Below, in pieces: positions 18,097 through 25,784 of a stretch of 64,000 nucleotides of DNA. The first letter of the stretch is position 1; the number at the start of each line of letters is the position of its first letter. The notes under the pieces are model-generated. The model worked only from the letters and a program-made list of their open reading frames with translations. It was not told the DNA's origin and did not search any database. This DNA comes from Mycolicibacterium cosmeticum. Lineage in GTDB: Bacteria > Actinomycetota > Actinomycetes > Mycobacteriales > Mycobacteriaceae. The position numbers and the translations under genes are program-made. The stretch covers positions 372,001 to 436,000 of the forward strand of contig JACPVS010000006.1 in NCBI GenBank assembly GCA_016197365.1. Reading direction: 5' to 3'.

Positions 18097-19578
18097 TCAT
18101 CGGGTGGCGCGGGCCAATCGGTGCGAGATGGGTGCCATCGCCGTGCCGAGTTCACGCCACGTCGCGTACGCGTCGTCGTAGGCCGCGGCACGGGTCGGGT
18201 CGGGGACGTACGGTTCGTCCAGGGCGATGAAACGGGCGGCATCGGACCAGTCGTCCAGCGCGCCGATGCCGATGGCGGCGATCACCGCTGCGCCCAGCGA
18301 TGCGCCGGGATGACCGCGGACGGGGAGCATCTGCAGGCCGAGCACATCAGCGTGGATCTGTTTCCACAGTGTGGATTTCGAGCCGCCGTTGGTGATCATC
18401 ACCCGGTTCAACGGGATCCCGATATCGGTGAAGACATCGACATGGTGCCGGAACCCGAAGGCGATCGCCTCGAGCACCGAGCGATACAGGTCCGCCCGGG
18501 TGTGGCCGAGGTGCAACCCGGCGAACGTGCCGCGCAGATCGGGGTCGTGCAGCGGGCTCTTCTCACCGAGGAAGTACGGCAGGCACAGCACCTCTGCCGG
18601 CGCCCGCTGCGCCGCTTCGTCGTCGAGGGTGGTCAGCTCGGCCCCGCCGACGAGTGCCTGGAACCAGCGGATCAGGCTGCCGCTGGTCGCCATGCACCCG
18701 TTGGGCAGCCAGTGCCCGGGCACCGGGTGCGCGTCCAGATAAAGTCGTTCGTCGACGACCGGGGTGTCGCTGGCGACCAGGATGTCGCCCGCACCACCGA
18801 GTTTCACCAGCGCATCACCGGGATGGTTGACACCCGCCGCGTAGGCGGACAGCACGTGGTCTGCTCCCCCGACCACCAGCGCGGTGCCGGGCCGCAGACC
18901 GGTCAGCTCGGCGGCCTGCGCACTGAGCTCGCCGACCCGGCTGCCCGGGCGGTGCACCGGCGCAAGGGTTTCCGGGTCGAGGTCGGCGGCGGCGAGCACC
19001 GGGGCGGCGATCTGGCCGTCGATGCTGAACAGTCCGGATTCCAGCGCCCAGTTCTGTTCGACGTGACACGGCGCGCCCAGAGCGGTGAGCACCCAGTCAT
19101 AGGAGCCGACCCAGTGCGCGGTGCGGGCGTAGACGTCGGGTTCATGCTCGCGCAGCCAGGCGGTGGTCGGCGCCACCGACTGCTGGGTGAGTGCCGACCC
19201 GGTCAGCGTCACCAGGTCGACGCCGGACAACTCGGCGGCCAGGGTGCCGACCTCGCGGTGCGCCCGGGCGTCGTTCTGAAGGATGGCCCGCCGCAGTGGC
19301 TTTCCCTGCCGGTCCACCGGTATGACCGCCGGCACCATGCCGGAGGTGGCCACCGCGCCGACGGCATCGGCGGAAACCGCACCGGCGGCGAGGACTTCGC
19401 GGATCGACTCGACGACGTTGTTGTGCCACTGCGCGGTATCGGCTTCGGCGATCCCGGGCCCGGTCGAATGCAGGACGGTCTCGCGGGTCGCGGTCGCGAC
19501 AATGCCTCGCTCGGTGTGCAACAGCACCGTCTTGGTGCCGGTGGTGCCGATGTCGACGCCGATGGTGTACTCGCTCAT
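18097..19578 (-). CDS. FGGY-family carbohydrate kinase (xylulokinase-like)
   Basis: A 493-residue kinase. The first ATP-binding block is IGVDIGTTGTKTVLL at the N-terminus, GGADHVLSAYAAG and KLGGAGDILVA follow mid-protein, and the FGGY signature region is MITNGGSKSTLWKQIHADVL near the C-terminus. It most resembles xylulokinase/gluconokinase-type members and would phosphorylate the ketose or polyol delivered by the transporter. Its start overlaps the DeoR stop (ATGA). Whether it acts on a pentose or tetrose cannot be told from sequence alone. Confidence 0.9.
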   Translation of the reverse strand: MSEYTIGVDIGTTGTKTVLLHTERGIVATATRETVLHSTGPGIAEADTAQWHNNVVESIREVLAAGAVSADAVGAVATSGMVPAVIPVDRQGKPLRRAILQNDARAHREVGTLAAELSGVDLVTLTGSALTQQSVAPTTAWLREHEPDVYARTAHWVGSYDWVLTALGAPCHVEQNWALESGLFSIDGQIAAPVLAAADLDPETLAPVHRPGSRVGELSAQAAELTGLRPGTALVVGGADHVLSAYAAGVNHPGDALVKLGGAGDILVASDTPVVDERLYLDAHPVPGHWLPNGCMATSGSLIRWFQALVGGAELTTLDDEAAQRAPAEVLCLPYFLGEKSPLHDPDLRGTFAGLHLGHTRADLYRSVLEAIAFGFRHHVDVFTDIGIPLNRVMITNGGSKSTLWKQIHADVLGLQMLPVRGHPGASLGAAVIAAIGIGALDDWSDAARFIALDEPYVPDPTRAAAYDDAYATWRELGTAMAPISHRLARATR

Positions 19579-20381
19579 GAAGCACCGTCCTCATGCCCGG
19601 CGACGCAGATGACCTCGACCCCGGCGCCGCGGGCGGCGACCAGCGCGGGATGGTCGACCTCACCGTCGGTCACGATGACGCCGACATCGGCCAGCGCGGC
19701 GATGCTGACAAAGGTGACGCGACCCAGCTTGCTCTTGTCGGCCGCGACGATGACCCGGTCCGCACGGCGCGTCGCCGCTCTTTTCACCCGGCTCTCGCCG
19801 TGGTGGTAGTCGGAGATTCCGCGGTCGACGTCGATGCCGGCGACGCCCATGACGAAGGTGTCGCAGTTGTACTGGGCCAGCGTGTCCTCGGCGGTGGGGC
19901 CGATCAGGCTCAGCTCGCCGGGACGGACCTCACCCCCGGTGAGGACGACAGTGGTGTCCGGTTCGTCGACCAGTTCCAGCGCCACCAGGATGCTCGGTGT
20001 CACGACGGTCAGACCGAGCCGGCGGCCGCGCAGCGACCGGGCCACGGCGAGTGCGGTACTGCCGGAGTCCAGGATCAGCGTTTCTCCTGGGCTGACCAGA
20101 TCGGCGACGGCGTCGGCGATATGCCGTTTCTCCTCGGCCGCGTCGGCGACGCGGGTCGCGAAGGACGGTTCGGCGTCCTTGCCCTTGACGGCGATCGCCC
20201 CACCGACCACCCGGCGCACCACGCCGAGGGTCTCGAGTGCTTCGACGTCCCGGCGGATGGTCATCTCGGAGACCGCGAACTCGGCGGCCAATTCGGCGTA
20301 GCCGACTTCGAAGTCGGTTCGGACGCGCTGCTCGATGCGGTCGCGGCGAGTCCGTGCGTCCACGCTCACGCCCGACGCCAC
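19575..20381 (-). CDS. DeoR-family repressor of the sugar operon
   Basis: A 268-residue DeoR/GlpR-type regulator. The N-terminal helix-turn-helix includes YAELAAEFAVSEMTIRRDVEALE. The C-terminal sugar-phosphate sensor domain has LDSGSTALAVA and VVLTGGEVRPGELSLIGPTAE and the late VMGVAGIDVDRGISDY. GTG codons at 20381, 20369 and 20363 are all possible starts. It is the first gene of the operon and overlaps the kinase by 4 nt, so it is probably autoregulated through the palindromes directly upstream. Sugar phosphates are the usual inducers of the family. Confidence 0.9.
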   Translation of the reverse strand: MASGVSVDARTRRDRIEQRVRTDFEVGYAELAAEFAVSEMTIRRDVEALETLGVVRRVVGGAIAVKGKDAEPSFATRVADAAEEKRHIADAVADLVSPGETLILDSGSTALAVARSLRGRRLGLTVVTPSILVALELVDEPDTTVVLTGGEVRPGELSLIGPTAEDTLAQYNCDTFVMGVAGIDVDRGISDYHHGESRVKRAATRRADRVIVAADKSKLGRVTFVSIAALADVGVIVTDGEVDHPALVAARGAGVEVICVAGHEDGAS

Positions 20382-20501
20382 TGTGTAAAATTCACATCAA
20401 CGGTGACCGTTATTGGTCTCGCCGCAGCCGATTCGTTCATTGAGTGTGAATCTATGACACGAAGTGTGAGCTGTCCACACGAAAGTGAGATTTTTTCTCA
20501 C
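20382..20501. promoter_or_regulatory. Cluster of palindromes upstream of deoR (operator candidates)
   Basis: Three inverted repeats lie upstream of the DeoR start. TGTG...CACA spans 20382-20396 with 7 nt between. GTGTG (20464-20468) pairs with CACAC (20476-20480). GTGAGA (20485-20490) pairs with TCTCAC (20496-20501) across five T residues. A further GAGTGTGAA half-site is at 20442-20450. The shared half-site is (A)GTGTGA/GTGAG, and the first palindrome abuts the start codon. The layout fits cooperative repression by the DeoR protein. Confidence 0.5.
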
Positions 20502-20557
20502 CGGCAGTCTCATGCCATGGTGGGGCCCGACCTACTACCACGGTCGCAGATCAAGAT

Positions 20558-20586
20558 CGGTCCTCGGCACGATGTGCCGGGGACCG
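20558..20586. terminator. 13-bp GC-rich stem-loop
   Basis: CGGTCCTCGGCAC (20558-20570), loop GAT, then GTGCCGGGGACCG (20574-20586) pair fully apart from one T-G wobble. No U-run follows. It lies between the divergent DeoR operon and the small ORF at 20632, and could be a terminator or a structured 5' leader of that ORF. Confidence 0.4.
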
Positions 20587-20631
20587 CCGCTTCGTAGCGT
20601 CGAGGTATGACATCAGAAGAAGCCAAAGTTC

Positions 20632-20898
20632 ATGGCTAGCAACACAAGTCCGAGACGCCCCGGCCTGCGCACCGGCGTGCTCGGGTTCCTGTTGGTCGCG
20701 CACACCGTGCAGCCGAGCATCAGTGTCGCTCCCCCGTTCGCGCGGGGGGCCGTCAAGCGACGGTTCGCCGCGCTGGTCGCGGCCGTGCGCGCCGCGACGC
20801 GCAGCACGCCGGCAGAGAAGAACGAGCCCTACTACCCACCGCAGCGGACCGCATTCGTCGAGGAAGCGGCCATGGCGCGCGAGATGTACCGGCTCTAG
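20632..20898 (+). CDS. Small hypothetical protein (88 aa)
   Basis: An 88-residue basic protein beginning MASNTSPRRPGLRTG, with a hydrophobic stretch (VLGFLLVAHTVQ) and a C-terminus on AREMYRL. I do not recognise the family. It may be real because its third codon positions are mostly G/C and it fills the gap before the histidine-kinase gene in the same direction. The ribosome-binding site is weak (AGAAGAAG) and no conserved motif is visible, so it may also be spurious. Confidence 0.4.
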   Translation: MASNTSPRRPGLRTGVLGFLLVAHTVQPSISVAPPFARGAVKRRFAALVAAVRAATRSTPAEKNEPYYPPQRTAFVEEAAMAREMYRL

Positions 20899-20963
20899 CT
20901 CCTACCGCAGTAGTACAACCCGAGCATGACGTGAATGACGGCCGATCGAATTAGCATGAAACG

Positions 20964-22175
20964 ATGCTGGAGGCGGCCACACGGTACCTACAGGCCTGGG
21001 CGCGCACGCAGGAGTCGCGCATCCCGGGCGGATTCAGCTGGCCTTTCGTCCTGACCGTCGACGTCACCATGGTGGTCATCGGCGTCATCGCCACGCTGCA
21101 GCGGCCGATGTCGGACTGGCCCGCGGCGGTGCTCGCCAACGCCATCGCGATCATTCCGTGGGCGATGTTCTTCCTGTTCAAGAATTACGGCTGCGAGGGG
21201 CCCGCGCTGTGGGCAGCGTGGACGGCCGGGTCGGCGATCCTGATCTTCGGTACCTCGACACCCATCCACGGCGACTTCGCACCGCTGCTGTTGCAGCTGA
21301 CCGTCGGCGTGGTCGGCGCCATCACCTCGCTGCGCGGCGGCATCCTGGCCGCCGCCTCTGCGGCCGTGTTGCTGGGCCTCGCCGCCGCCACCCACCGCAT
21401 CGAAACTCCGGCGCTCTACCTCACCTTCATCGGGATTGCCTGGCTGATCGGCTATCTGGTACGCGGCCAACAGATTCTGCTGGTGCAGCAGCGCGAAGCC
21501 CAGGCCCAGTTGGCCGCTCATGCCGCTGCCGACGAGCGGCGCCGGATCGCCCGCGAAGTCCACGACGTCATCGCGCATTCGCTGAGCATCACGCTGCTGC
21601 ACCTCACCGGTGCGCGCCACGCGCTCCAGCACGACGGGGACGAGATCGAAGCCGTCAGCGCACTGCAGCAGGCCGAACGCCTGGGCCGCCAGGCCATGGA
21701 CGACATCCGCCATACCGTCGGGTTGCTCGCGGGCGATGCGGTTCCGGTGGCACCGGAACCCGGGGTGGCCGACATCAGCACTCTCGCCGAGGATTTCGCC
21801 CGGGCCGGCCTGGACGTCACGATAGACATCAGCGGCAGGCTCGAACACGTCTCCGCCGCCGCGGGTCTGGCGCTGTACCGGATCGCGCAGGAGTCGCTGT
21901 CCAACATCGCCAAGCATGCGCCGGGTGCACCGGCCGTGCTGACGCTGTCGGTGTCACGCACCGCGGCGACGCTGGTGGTGATGAACGAGTTGCCCCGCGC
22001 CGCCGTCGTCGCGAACTCCGTGCCGGGCCGCGGCATCCGCGGCATGCGCCAACGCATCGAACTGCTCGGCGGCACCGTGGACATCGGCGCAGGGCCGGTC
22101 GCGTGGTCGGTACAGACGACCGTCCCGTCCTACGCAGCGAATGCGGATCTCCCGGCCCGAGTGCGCGCGTCGTGA
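20964..22175 (+). CDS. Sensor histidine kinase, NarL-type (HisKA_3)
   Basis: A 403-residue membrane histidine kinase. About five hydrophobic segments occupy residues 25-165. The dimerisation/phosphoacceptor helix is ERRRIAREVHDVIAHSLSIT with His200, and an HATPase domain follows (ALYRIAQESLSNIAKHAPG, GRGIRGMRQRIELLGG). There is no large extracellular sensor domain, so the signal is probably membrane-associated. Its stop overlaps the response-regulator start (GTGA). The pair resembles actinobacterial DesK/LiaS-like systems. The target is not apparent from the neighbours. Confidence 0.92.
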   Translation: MLEAATRYLQAWARTQESRIPGGFSWPFVLTVDVTMVVIGVIATLQRPMSDWPAAVLANAIAIIPWAMFFLFKNYGCEGPALWAAWTAGSAILIFGTSTPIHGDFAPLLLQLTVGVVGAITSLRGGILAAASAAVLLGLAAATHRIETPALYLTFIGIAWLIGYLVRGQQILLVQQREAQAQLAAHAAADERRRIAREVHDVIAHSLSITLLHLTGARHALQHDGDEIEAVSALQQAERLGRQAMDDIRHTVGLLAGDAVPVAPEPGVADISTLAEDFARAGLDVTIDISGRLEHVSAAAGLALYRIAQESLSNIAKHAPGAPAVLTLSVSRTAATLVVMNELPRAAVVANSVPGRGIRGMRQRIELLGGTVDIGAGPVAWSVQTTVPSYAANADLPARVRAS

Positions 22176-22834
22176 CCGCCGCCGCGCCGGTCACCGCGCT
22201 CATCGTCGACGATCAGGAACTCGTGCGGTCCGGCCTGTCACTCATCCTGCGTGAGAAGCACGGCGTCGTGATTGTCGGCGAATGTTCCGACGGTGACGAG
22301 GTTCCCGACGCGGTCGCCAGACATCGCCCGGATGTCGTGGTGATGGATCTGCGGATGAAACGAATCGACGGCATCGAGGCGACCCGACGGCTTTCCGCCG
22401 CGGGCGGACCGCCCGTGCTCGCGCTCACCACCTTCAACGATGACGAGCTGCTGTCGGGTGTCTTGCGTGCCGGTGCGGCCGGATTCGTACTCAAGGATTC
22501 GCCCGCTGAAGAATTGATTCGCGCCGTCCGCGCCGTCGGCAGTGCCCAGAGTTATCTCGACACGGCCGTGACGGCACGCGTCCTGACGACGTATCGGAGC
22601 TCCAGCGCACAGCCCGCCGATGTCTCCGCGCTGGACGAGCTCACACCGCGCGAACGCGACGTACTCACCCTGATCGCCAAGGGGCACACCAACAGCGAGA
22701 TCGCCGAGGAGCTGTTCATCTCGGAGCTGACGGTGAAAACCCACATCGGCCGGATCTTCACCAAACTCGGTCTGCGGGATCGCGCTTCGGCGATCGTGCT
22801 CGCCTATGAACGGCGCATCGTCACGCCCCGGTAG
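22172..22834 (+). CDS. Response regulator, NarL/FixJ type
   Basis: A 220-residue response regulator. The receiver domain has the acidic pocket (IVDDQ), phosphoacceptor Asp59 in VVVMDLRMK, Thr in LALTTF and Lys in FVLKDSP. The C-terminal LuxR-type helix-turn-helix reads LTPRERDVLTLIAKGHTNSEI. The GTG at 22172 overlaps the kinase stop and gives the normal length. It is the cognate partner of the kinase at 20964-22175. Confidence 0.93.
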   Translation: MTAAAPVTALIVDDQELVRSGLSLILREKHGVVIVGECSDGDEVPDAVARHRPDVVVMDLRMKRIDGIEATRRLSAAGGPPVLALTTFNDDELLSGVLRAGAAGFVLKDSPAEELIRAVRAVGSAQSYLDTAVTARVLTTYRSSSAQPADVSALDELTPRERDVLTLIAKGHTNSEIAEELFISELTVKTHIGRIFTKLGLRDRASAIVLAYERRIVTPR

Positions 22835-22839
22835 GCCTT

Positions 22840-23415
22840 TTACTTACAGAGCTCCTCGACCGCGGCGTTCTGTGCGTCCGCCTCCTTGAGGCGCGCGTCC
22901 TGGCCCGGGTCGCTCTTGGGCACCTCGGCCATGGCCGCGGCGCCGATATCCATGAGCGTGTTCCCGAACTTGCGCACCGCGTCGGCGACGTCGGCGGGTG
23001 CGGCCGCATCGATCCGGGACAGCAGGTACTGGCCGCCACCGTAAAGCGCCAAGCGCGCGTTCGCCGCTACCGCCAGCGCGCCGGTGACGTCCTCTTCGCC
23101 TCCGGGCGACTGCAGGGCGCTGCTGTTGGCCACTCCGGCCCGCACGAGTTCGAACGCAGCGCACAATTTGGTCTTGGCGTCGTTCTTTTCCGTGTCGCTG
23201 AAGGTGGGCGCGGCGGCCTCCGTCGGTGCTGCACTGGCCGCTTGCGTGGGATTGCGCCACATATAGGCCGACGCTCCGAGGGTGGCTATCGCGACCAGCA
23301 TGGCGATGGTGGCCAGCACACCCGGGCCGAAATTCGACCCGGACCTGGTCTCCTCACCGTCCGGTGCAGCATCCTCGGATACGTTCTCGACGTCGGGCTC
23401 GTTCTCATCGGACAC
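22840..23415 (-). CDS. Hypothetical single-span membrane protein
   Basis: A 191-residue protein with an acidic cytoplasmic N-terminus (residues 1-30), one membrane span at about 31-53 (PGVLATIAMLVAIATLGASA) and an alanine-rich extracytoplasmic domain with two Cys (KTKLCAAFE and the C-terminal ELCK) that could form a disulfide. Proteins of this type are common in mycobacteria, where they are annotated only as hypothetical. It ends 5 nt from the response-regulator stop (convergent). No function can be assigned. Confidence 0.75.
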   Translation of the reverse strand: MSDENEPDVENVSEDAAPDGEETRSGSNFGPGVLATIAMLVAIATLGASAYMWRNPTQAASAAPTEAAAPTFSDTEKNDAKTKLCAAFELVRAGVANSSALQSPGGEEDVTGALAVAANARLALYGGGQYLLSRIDAAAPADVADAVRKFGNTLMDIGAAAMAEVPKSDPGQDARLKEADAQNAAVEELCK

Positions 23416-23829
23416 GTTGGCAAGGGTAACAATCGGCCGCGTCGCAATCCGTCGGTCAGGTCCGCGGGGGCGCGTGTTCGCCGAATACCGGCACCCGACC
23501 GGCCCCGTTAGACGGTTTAAGTGACGTTTGCCGGACGACCCTCGCGAACACGATCTCCACTGAACGCTTCATAGCGCCAATTCTTTTTGCCCGTGATGGC
23601 GGGCTGCGGCGTATCACGGCGGGAAAGCTGCGGGTATCCGAGAATCGGCGTTATTGACGTAATTGCCGCTTTCGGCCCGGCGCCCGGCAGGCCCACCATG
23701 TCGCGAAGGAAGAGGCTGAATAGCTGCGCCCTGACACCAAGTCGACGATCAGGTGCGGAAACGCCAACGTCGACTTCTCGTCGCCAAAGTTGTCCGTTAT
23801 CGACGAGAAGTCGACGTTCGTCGGGAAAT
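23416..23829. other. Intergenic region without a convincing gene
   Basis: This 414-nt stretch lies between the hypothetical membrane protein gene and the Lsr2-like gene. Minus-strand open frames exist (for example 23517-23954, ending in RYEAFSGDRVREGRPANVT) but match no family I recognise and overlap the Lsr2-like gene antiparallel or in frame-shadow. The notable element is the 53-nt hairpin at 23766-23818. Confidence 0.5.
23766..23818 (-). terminator. Perfect 18-bp hairpin downstream of the Lsr2-like gene
   Basis: AACGTCGACTTCTCGTCG at 23766-23783 is repeated as its exact reverse complement at 23801-23818, with a 17-nt loop. It begins 11 nt beyond the Lsr2-like stop. It has the same geometry (18-bp arms, 17-nt loop) as the hairpin at 2081-2133. 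It is likely a terminator despite the absence of a U-run. Confidence 0.55.
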
Positions 23830-24192
23830 CTAGTGGGCGGCTTCGAACGCCTCGAGGATCTCGCCCTTGATACGCCCGCGGTCGGAGACCTCGAACCCAT
23901 TCTTGCGGGCCCACTTGCGGATGGCCGCCAGCTGTTCCTTGGAGCCGCCGCCATTGCCGTTGCCGTTCAGGGAGATCGACTTCACGGCGCGGCGCGAGCG
24001 CGTGCCGCGAACCTTCGAAGCTGCCTCGACGAAAGGCTTCAAAGCCTTATCGAGCTTGGCGATGTTGGACGCCGCCAAGTCGATCTGATACTCGACCCCG
24101 CGCACCGAGAACTCGATACGCTCACCACCGCCATCGGATATATCAGAACCATCCAGGTCGTCAATTAATTGGCGGACAACTCGTTCGGCCAT
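23830..24192 (-). CDS. Lsr2-family nucleoid-associated protein
   Basis: A 120-residue Lsr2-like protein, the mycobacterial functional analogue of H-NS. The N-terminal oligomerisation part (MAERVVRQLIDDLDGSD, then VEYQIDLAASNIAKLDKAL) precedes a basic linker. The C-terminal DNA-binding domain follows, with IRKWARKNG and the minor-groove RGR motif at 105-107. Its linker (NGNGNGGG) and N-terminus differ from canonical Lsr2 (MAKKVTV...), so this is a paralogue or a horizontally acquired version. The ATG at 24192 was preferred over 24207. The surrounding DNA is AT-richer than the window average, the kind of DNA Lsr2 binds. Confidence 0.9.
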   Translation of the reverse strand: MAERVVRQLIDDLDGSDISDGGGERIEFSVRGVEYQIDLAASNIAKLDKALKPFVEAASKVRGTRSRRAVKSISLNGNGNGGGSKEQLAAIRKWARKNGFEVSDRGRIKGEILEAFEAAH

Positions 24193-24207
24193 TGAAAAAG
24201 CCCCCAT

Positions 24208-24478
24208 CTGTTCGATTGCCTTCGCAGGTTACCAGCGAGTTCACGCTGCTTCACATATCAACTACCAAACTCTCATGATTTATTAGCGAGTTGACGGGCT
24301 TCACTTAGGCGACGAGAAGCTTGAGGTATCCGCGGCGGCAAATATGACATAGCCGGAAACCGAACCGTTCATACGACAGCCCGCCGGTTCCGGCCACGAT
24401 TTCCGCTTTCGGCGTCACGATTATTCAACTAACGAAGACGTTAATTAAAGCCTTCTGCGCTACACCGCCAAAAAAATA
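24208..24478. promoter_or_regulatory. AT-richer upstream region of the Lsr2-like gene with an imperfect direct repeat
   Basis: No gene is visible here. AGCGAGTTCACGCTGCTTCAC at 24234-24254 and AGCGAGTTGACGGGCTTCAC at 24285-24304 are an imperfect direct repeat 51 nt apart. The tract TTAATTAA and other A/T runs make this one of the least GC-rich parts of the window. It probably holds the Lsr2-like promoter and may be an autoregulatory binding site. Confidence 0.4.
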
Positions 24479-24495
24479 CTCGCGCTGGGCGCGAG
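24470..24495 (-). terminator. Intrinsic terminator of the ferredoxin reductase gene
   Basis: Read on the minus strand, CTCGCGC (24495-24489), loop CCA, GCGCGAG (24485-24479) is followed by TATTTTTTT at 24477-24470 after AG. The stem is perfect and the U-run is long, so this is a canonical rho-independent terminator. It lies 93 nt beyond the reductase stop. Confidence 0.8.
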
Positions 24496-24587
24496 AAATC
24501 GACGCAGATACACCGAGTCGGCGCCGATTGCCTGCCGTCGGACACGAGTGGCTCAGTGCCGCAACGTGTTTCCCTGGTACGGGTATA

Positions 24588-25736
24588 TCAGTGCTCTTTC
24601 GGCGCAGGTTTGCGCGCGGCGATGACTTCTTCGCCGAGTTCGTAGTCGTCGTCACTGTTGTGGGTCAACACGCCGACGGCGACCCCATTCGACTCATACC
24701 AGACGGTGAATCCATCGCCGCGATCGAGGAAGCGACTGTGGTCGTAGCCGTCGCCCCAGGCGTGGTACTTGACGGTCGCTTCACCGATGGTGGTCCAGAA
24801 CCCCGGGACCGCATCCCATTCGCGTGATCCACCGGCAGCGTTTTCTCCAGCCACCGCACCCTGGTCGTCGGCATCCTGCCAATGCTCGACCGGCAACCGA
24901 CGGCCCGCGCCGGCATTCAAGGCAAGCGCGACATCTCCTGCCGCGTAGATCGCGGCGGCCGCAGTGCGCATACCGGCGCCCACCACGACGCGCCCGCCGT
25001 CGGTCTCCAGGCCGGCATCGACCGCCAGTCCACTGCGCGGGGTAACCCCGGTCGCAGCCAAAATGAGGTCGCTCTCGATCGAGGCACCGTTGTCGAGGCG
25101 GACGGCGCCGTCGCGGATCGACGTGACCGATACCGAGCCCAGGTAGCGGACCCCGACCCTTTCCAGCAGCACGCGCAGTCGGGCACCGACGTCACTACCG
25201 AGGCGCTTGGTCTGCGGAGCCTCGTCAGGCGCCACCAGCGTGGTGCTCACGCCACGCATGGCCAGCGAAGCTGCCGCTTCACATCCGATGAACCCGGCGC
25301 CGATCACCACCGCCGACTCAGACTCGCTGCTCGCGGTTCGCAGACGGGCCGCGTCCGATAACGAACGCAGCTGCATGGCGGTCTCTCCTCCGGGCACCGG
25401 CAAGGGCTTCGGCTCGCTGCCAGATGCGAGAACCAGTGCACCGTAACCGAATATCCGGTCGCCCGCCGCGACGATCTTGGCCGCGGGATCGATTCGATCG
25501 ATAGGACCGGTGTGCAGCACCTCGATGTCGCGGTCGGTGTACCACCCCGGATCATGCAGCTGAACATCGTCGGTGTCGTTCCTGAGGTATTCCTTGCTCA
25601 GGGGTGGCCGGGCGTAAGGCTGGTCGGGATCCTCGGTGAGTATCTGGACGGGCAGTTCGGTGTTGTGCTCGCGAAAAGCGGCGGCCGCGCTGACGCCGGC
25701 GGGGCCGCTGCCGATGATGATCAGTCCGGCATTCAT
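24588..25736 (-). CDS. FAD-dependent ferredoxin/rhodocoxin-type reductase
   Basis: A 382-residue pyridine nucleotide-disulfide-type oxidoreductase. The FAD fold is IIIGSGPAGVSAA, the NAD(P)H fold is VVIGAGFIGCEAAASL and the C-terminal FAD contact is IYAAGDVAL. There is no CxxC disulfide, which places it with ferredoxin/rubredoxin/putidaredoxin reductases that feed P450s or desaturases. The ATG at 25736 (MNAGLIIIGSGPAG) is preferred; a TTG at 25757 is possible. No ferredoxin gene is adjacent. It may serve the general pool or the P450/desaturase systems in the window (inference). Confidence 0.88.
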   Translation of the reverse strand: MNAGLIIIGSGPAGVSAAAAFREHNTELPVQILTEDPDQPYARPPLSKEYLRNDTDDVQLHDPGWYTDRDIEVLHTGPIDRIDPAAKIVAAGDRIFGYGALVLASGSEPKPLPVPGGETAMQLRSLSDAARLRTASSESESAVVIGAGFIGCEAAASLAMRGVSTTLVAPDEAPQTKRLGSDVGARLRVLLERVGVRYLGSVSVTSIRDGAVRLDNGASIESDLILAATGVTPRSGLAVDAGLETDGGRVVVGAGMRTAAAAIYAAGDVALALNAGAGRRLPVEHWQDADDQGAVAGENAAGGSREWDAVPGFWTTIGEATVKYHAWGDGYDHSRFLDRGDGFTVWYESNGVAVGVLTHNSDDDYELGEEVIAARKPAPKEH

Positions 25737-25784
25737 GTGCTCGTGGATACCCGTCAAAGGCCCGGGCTACCCAGTGACCGGGTA

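Noticed and set aside
16202..18181. 659-aa plus-strand frame opposite the sugar-binding protein and permease
   Set aside because: It is an antisense shadow; the minus strand has a lipobox protein and permease with clear motifs.
23517..23954. Minus-strand frame beyond the Lsr2-like gene
   Set aside because: It overlaps Lsr2 in another frame, crosses the 53-nt hairpin and matches no known protein.
24425..24655. 76-aa minus-strand frame in the AT-rich pocket
   Set aside because: It spans the ferredoxin-reductase terminator and 3' end and has no family features.
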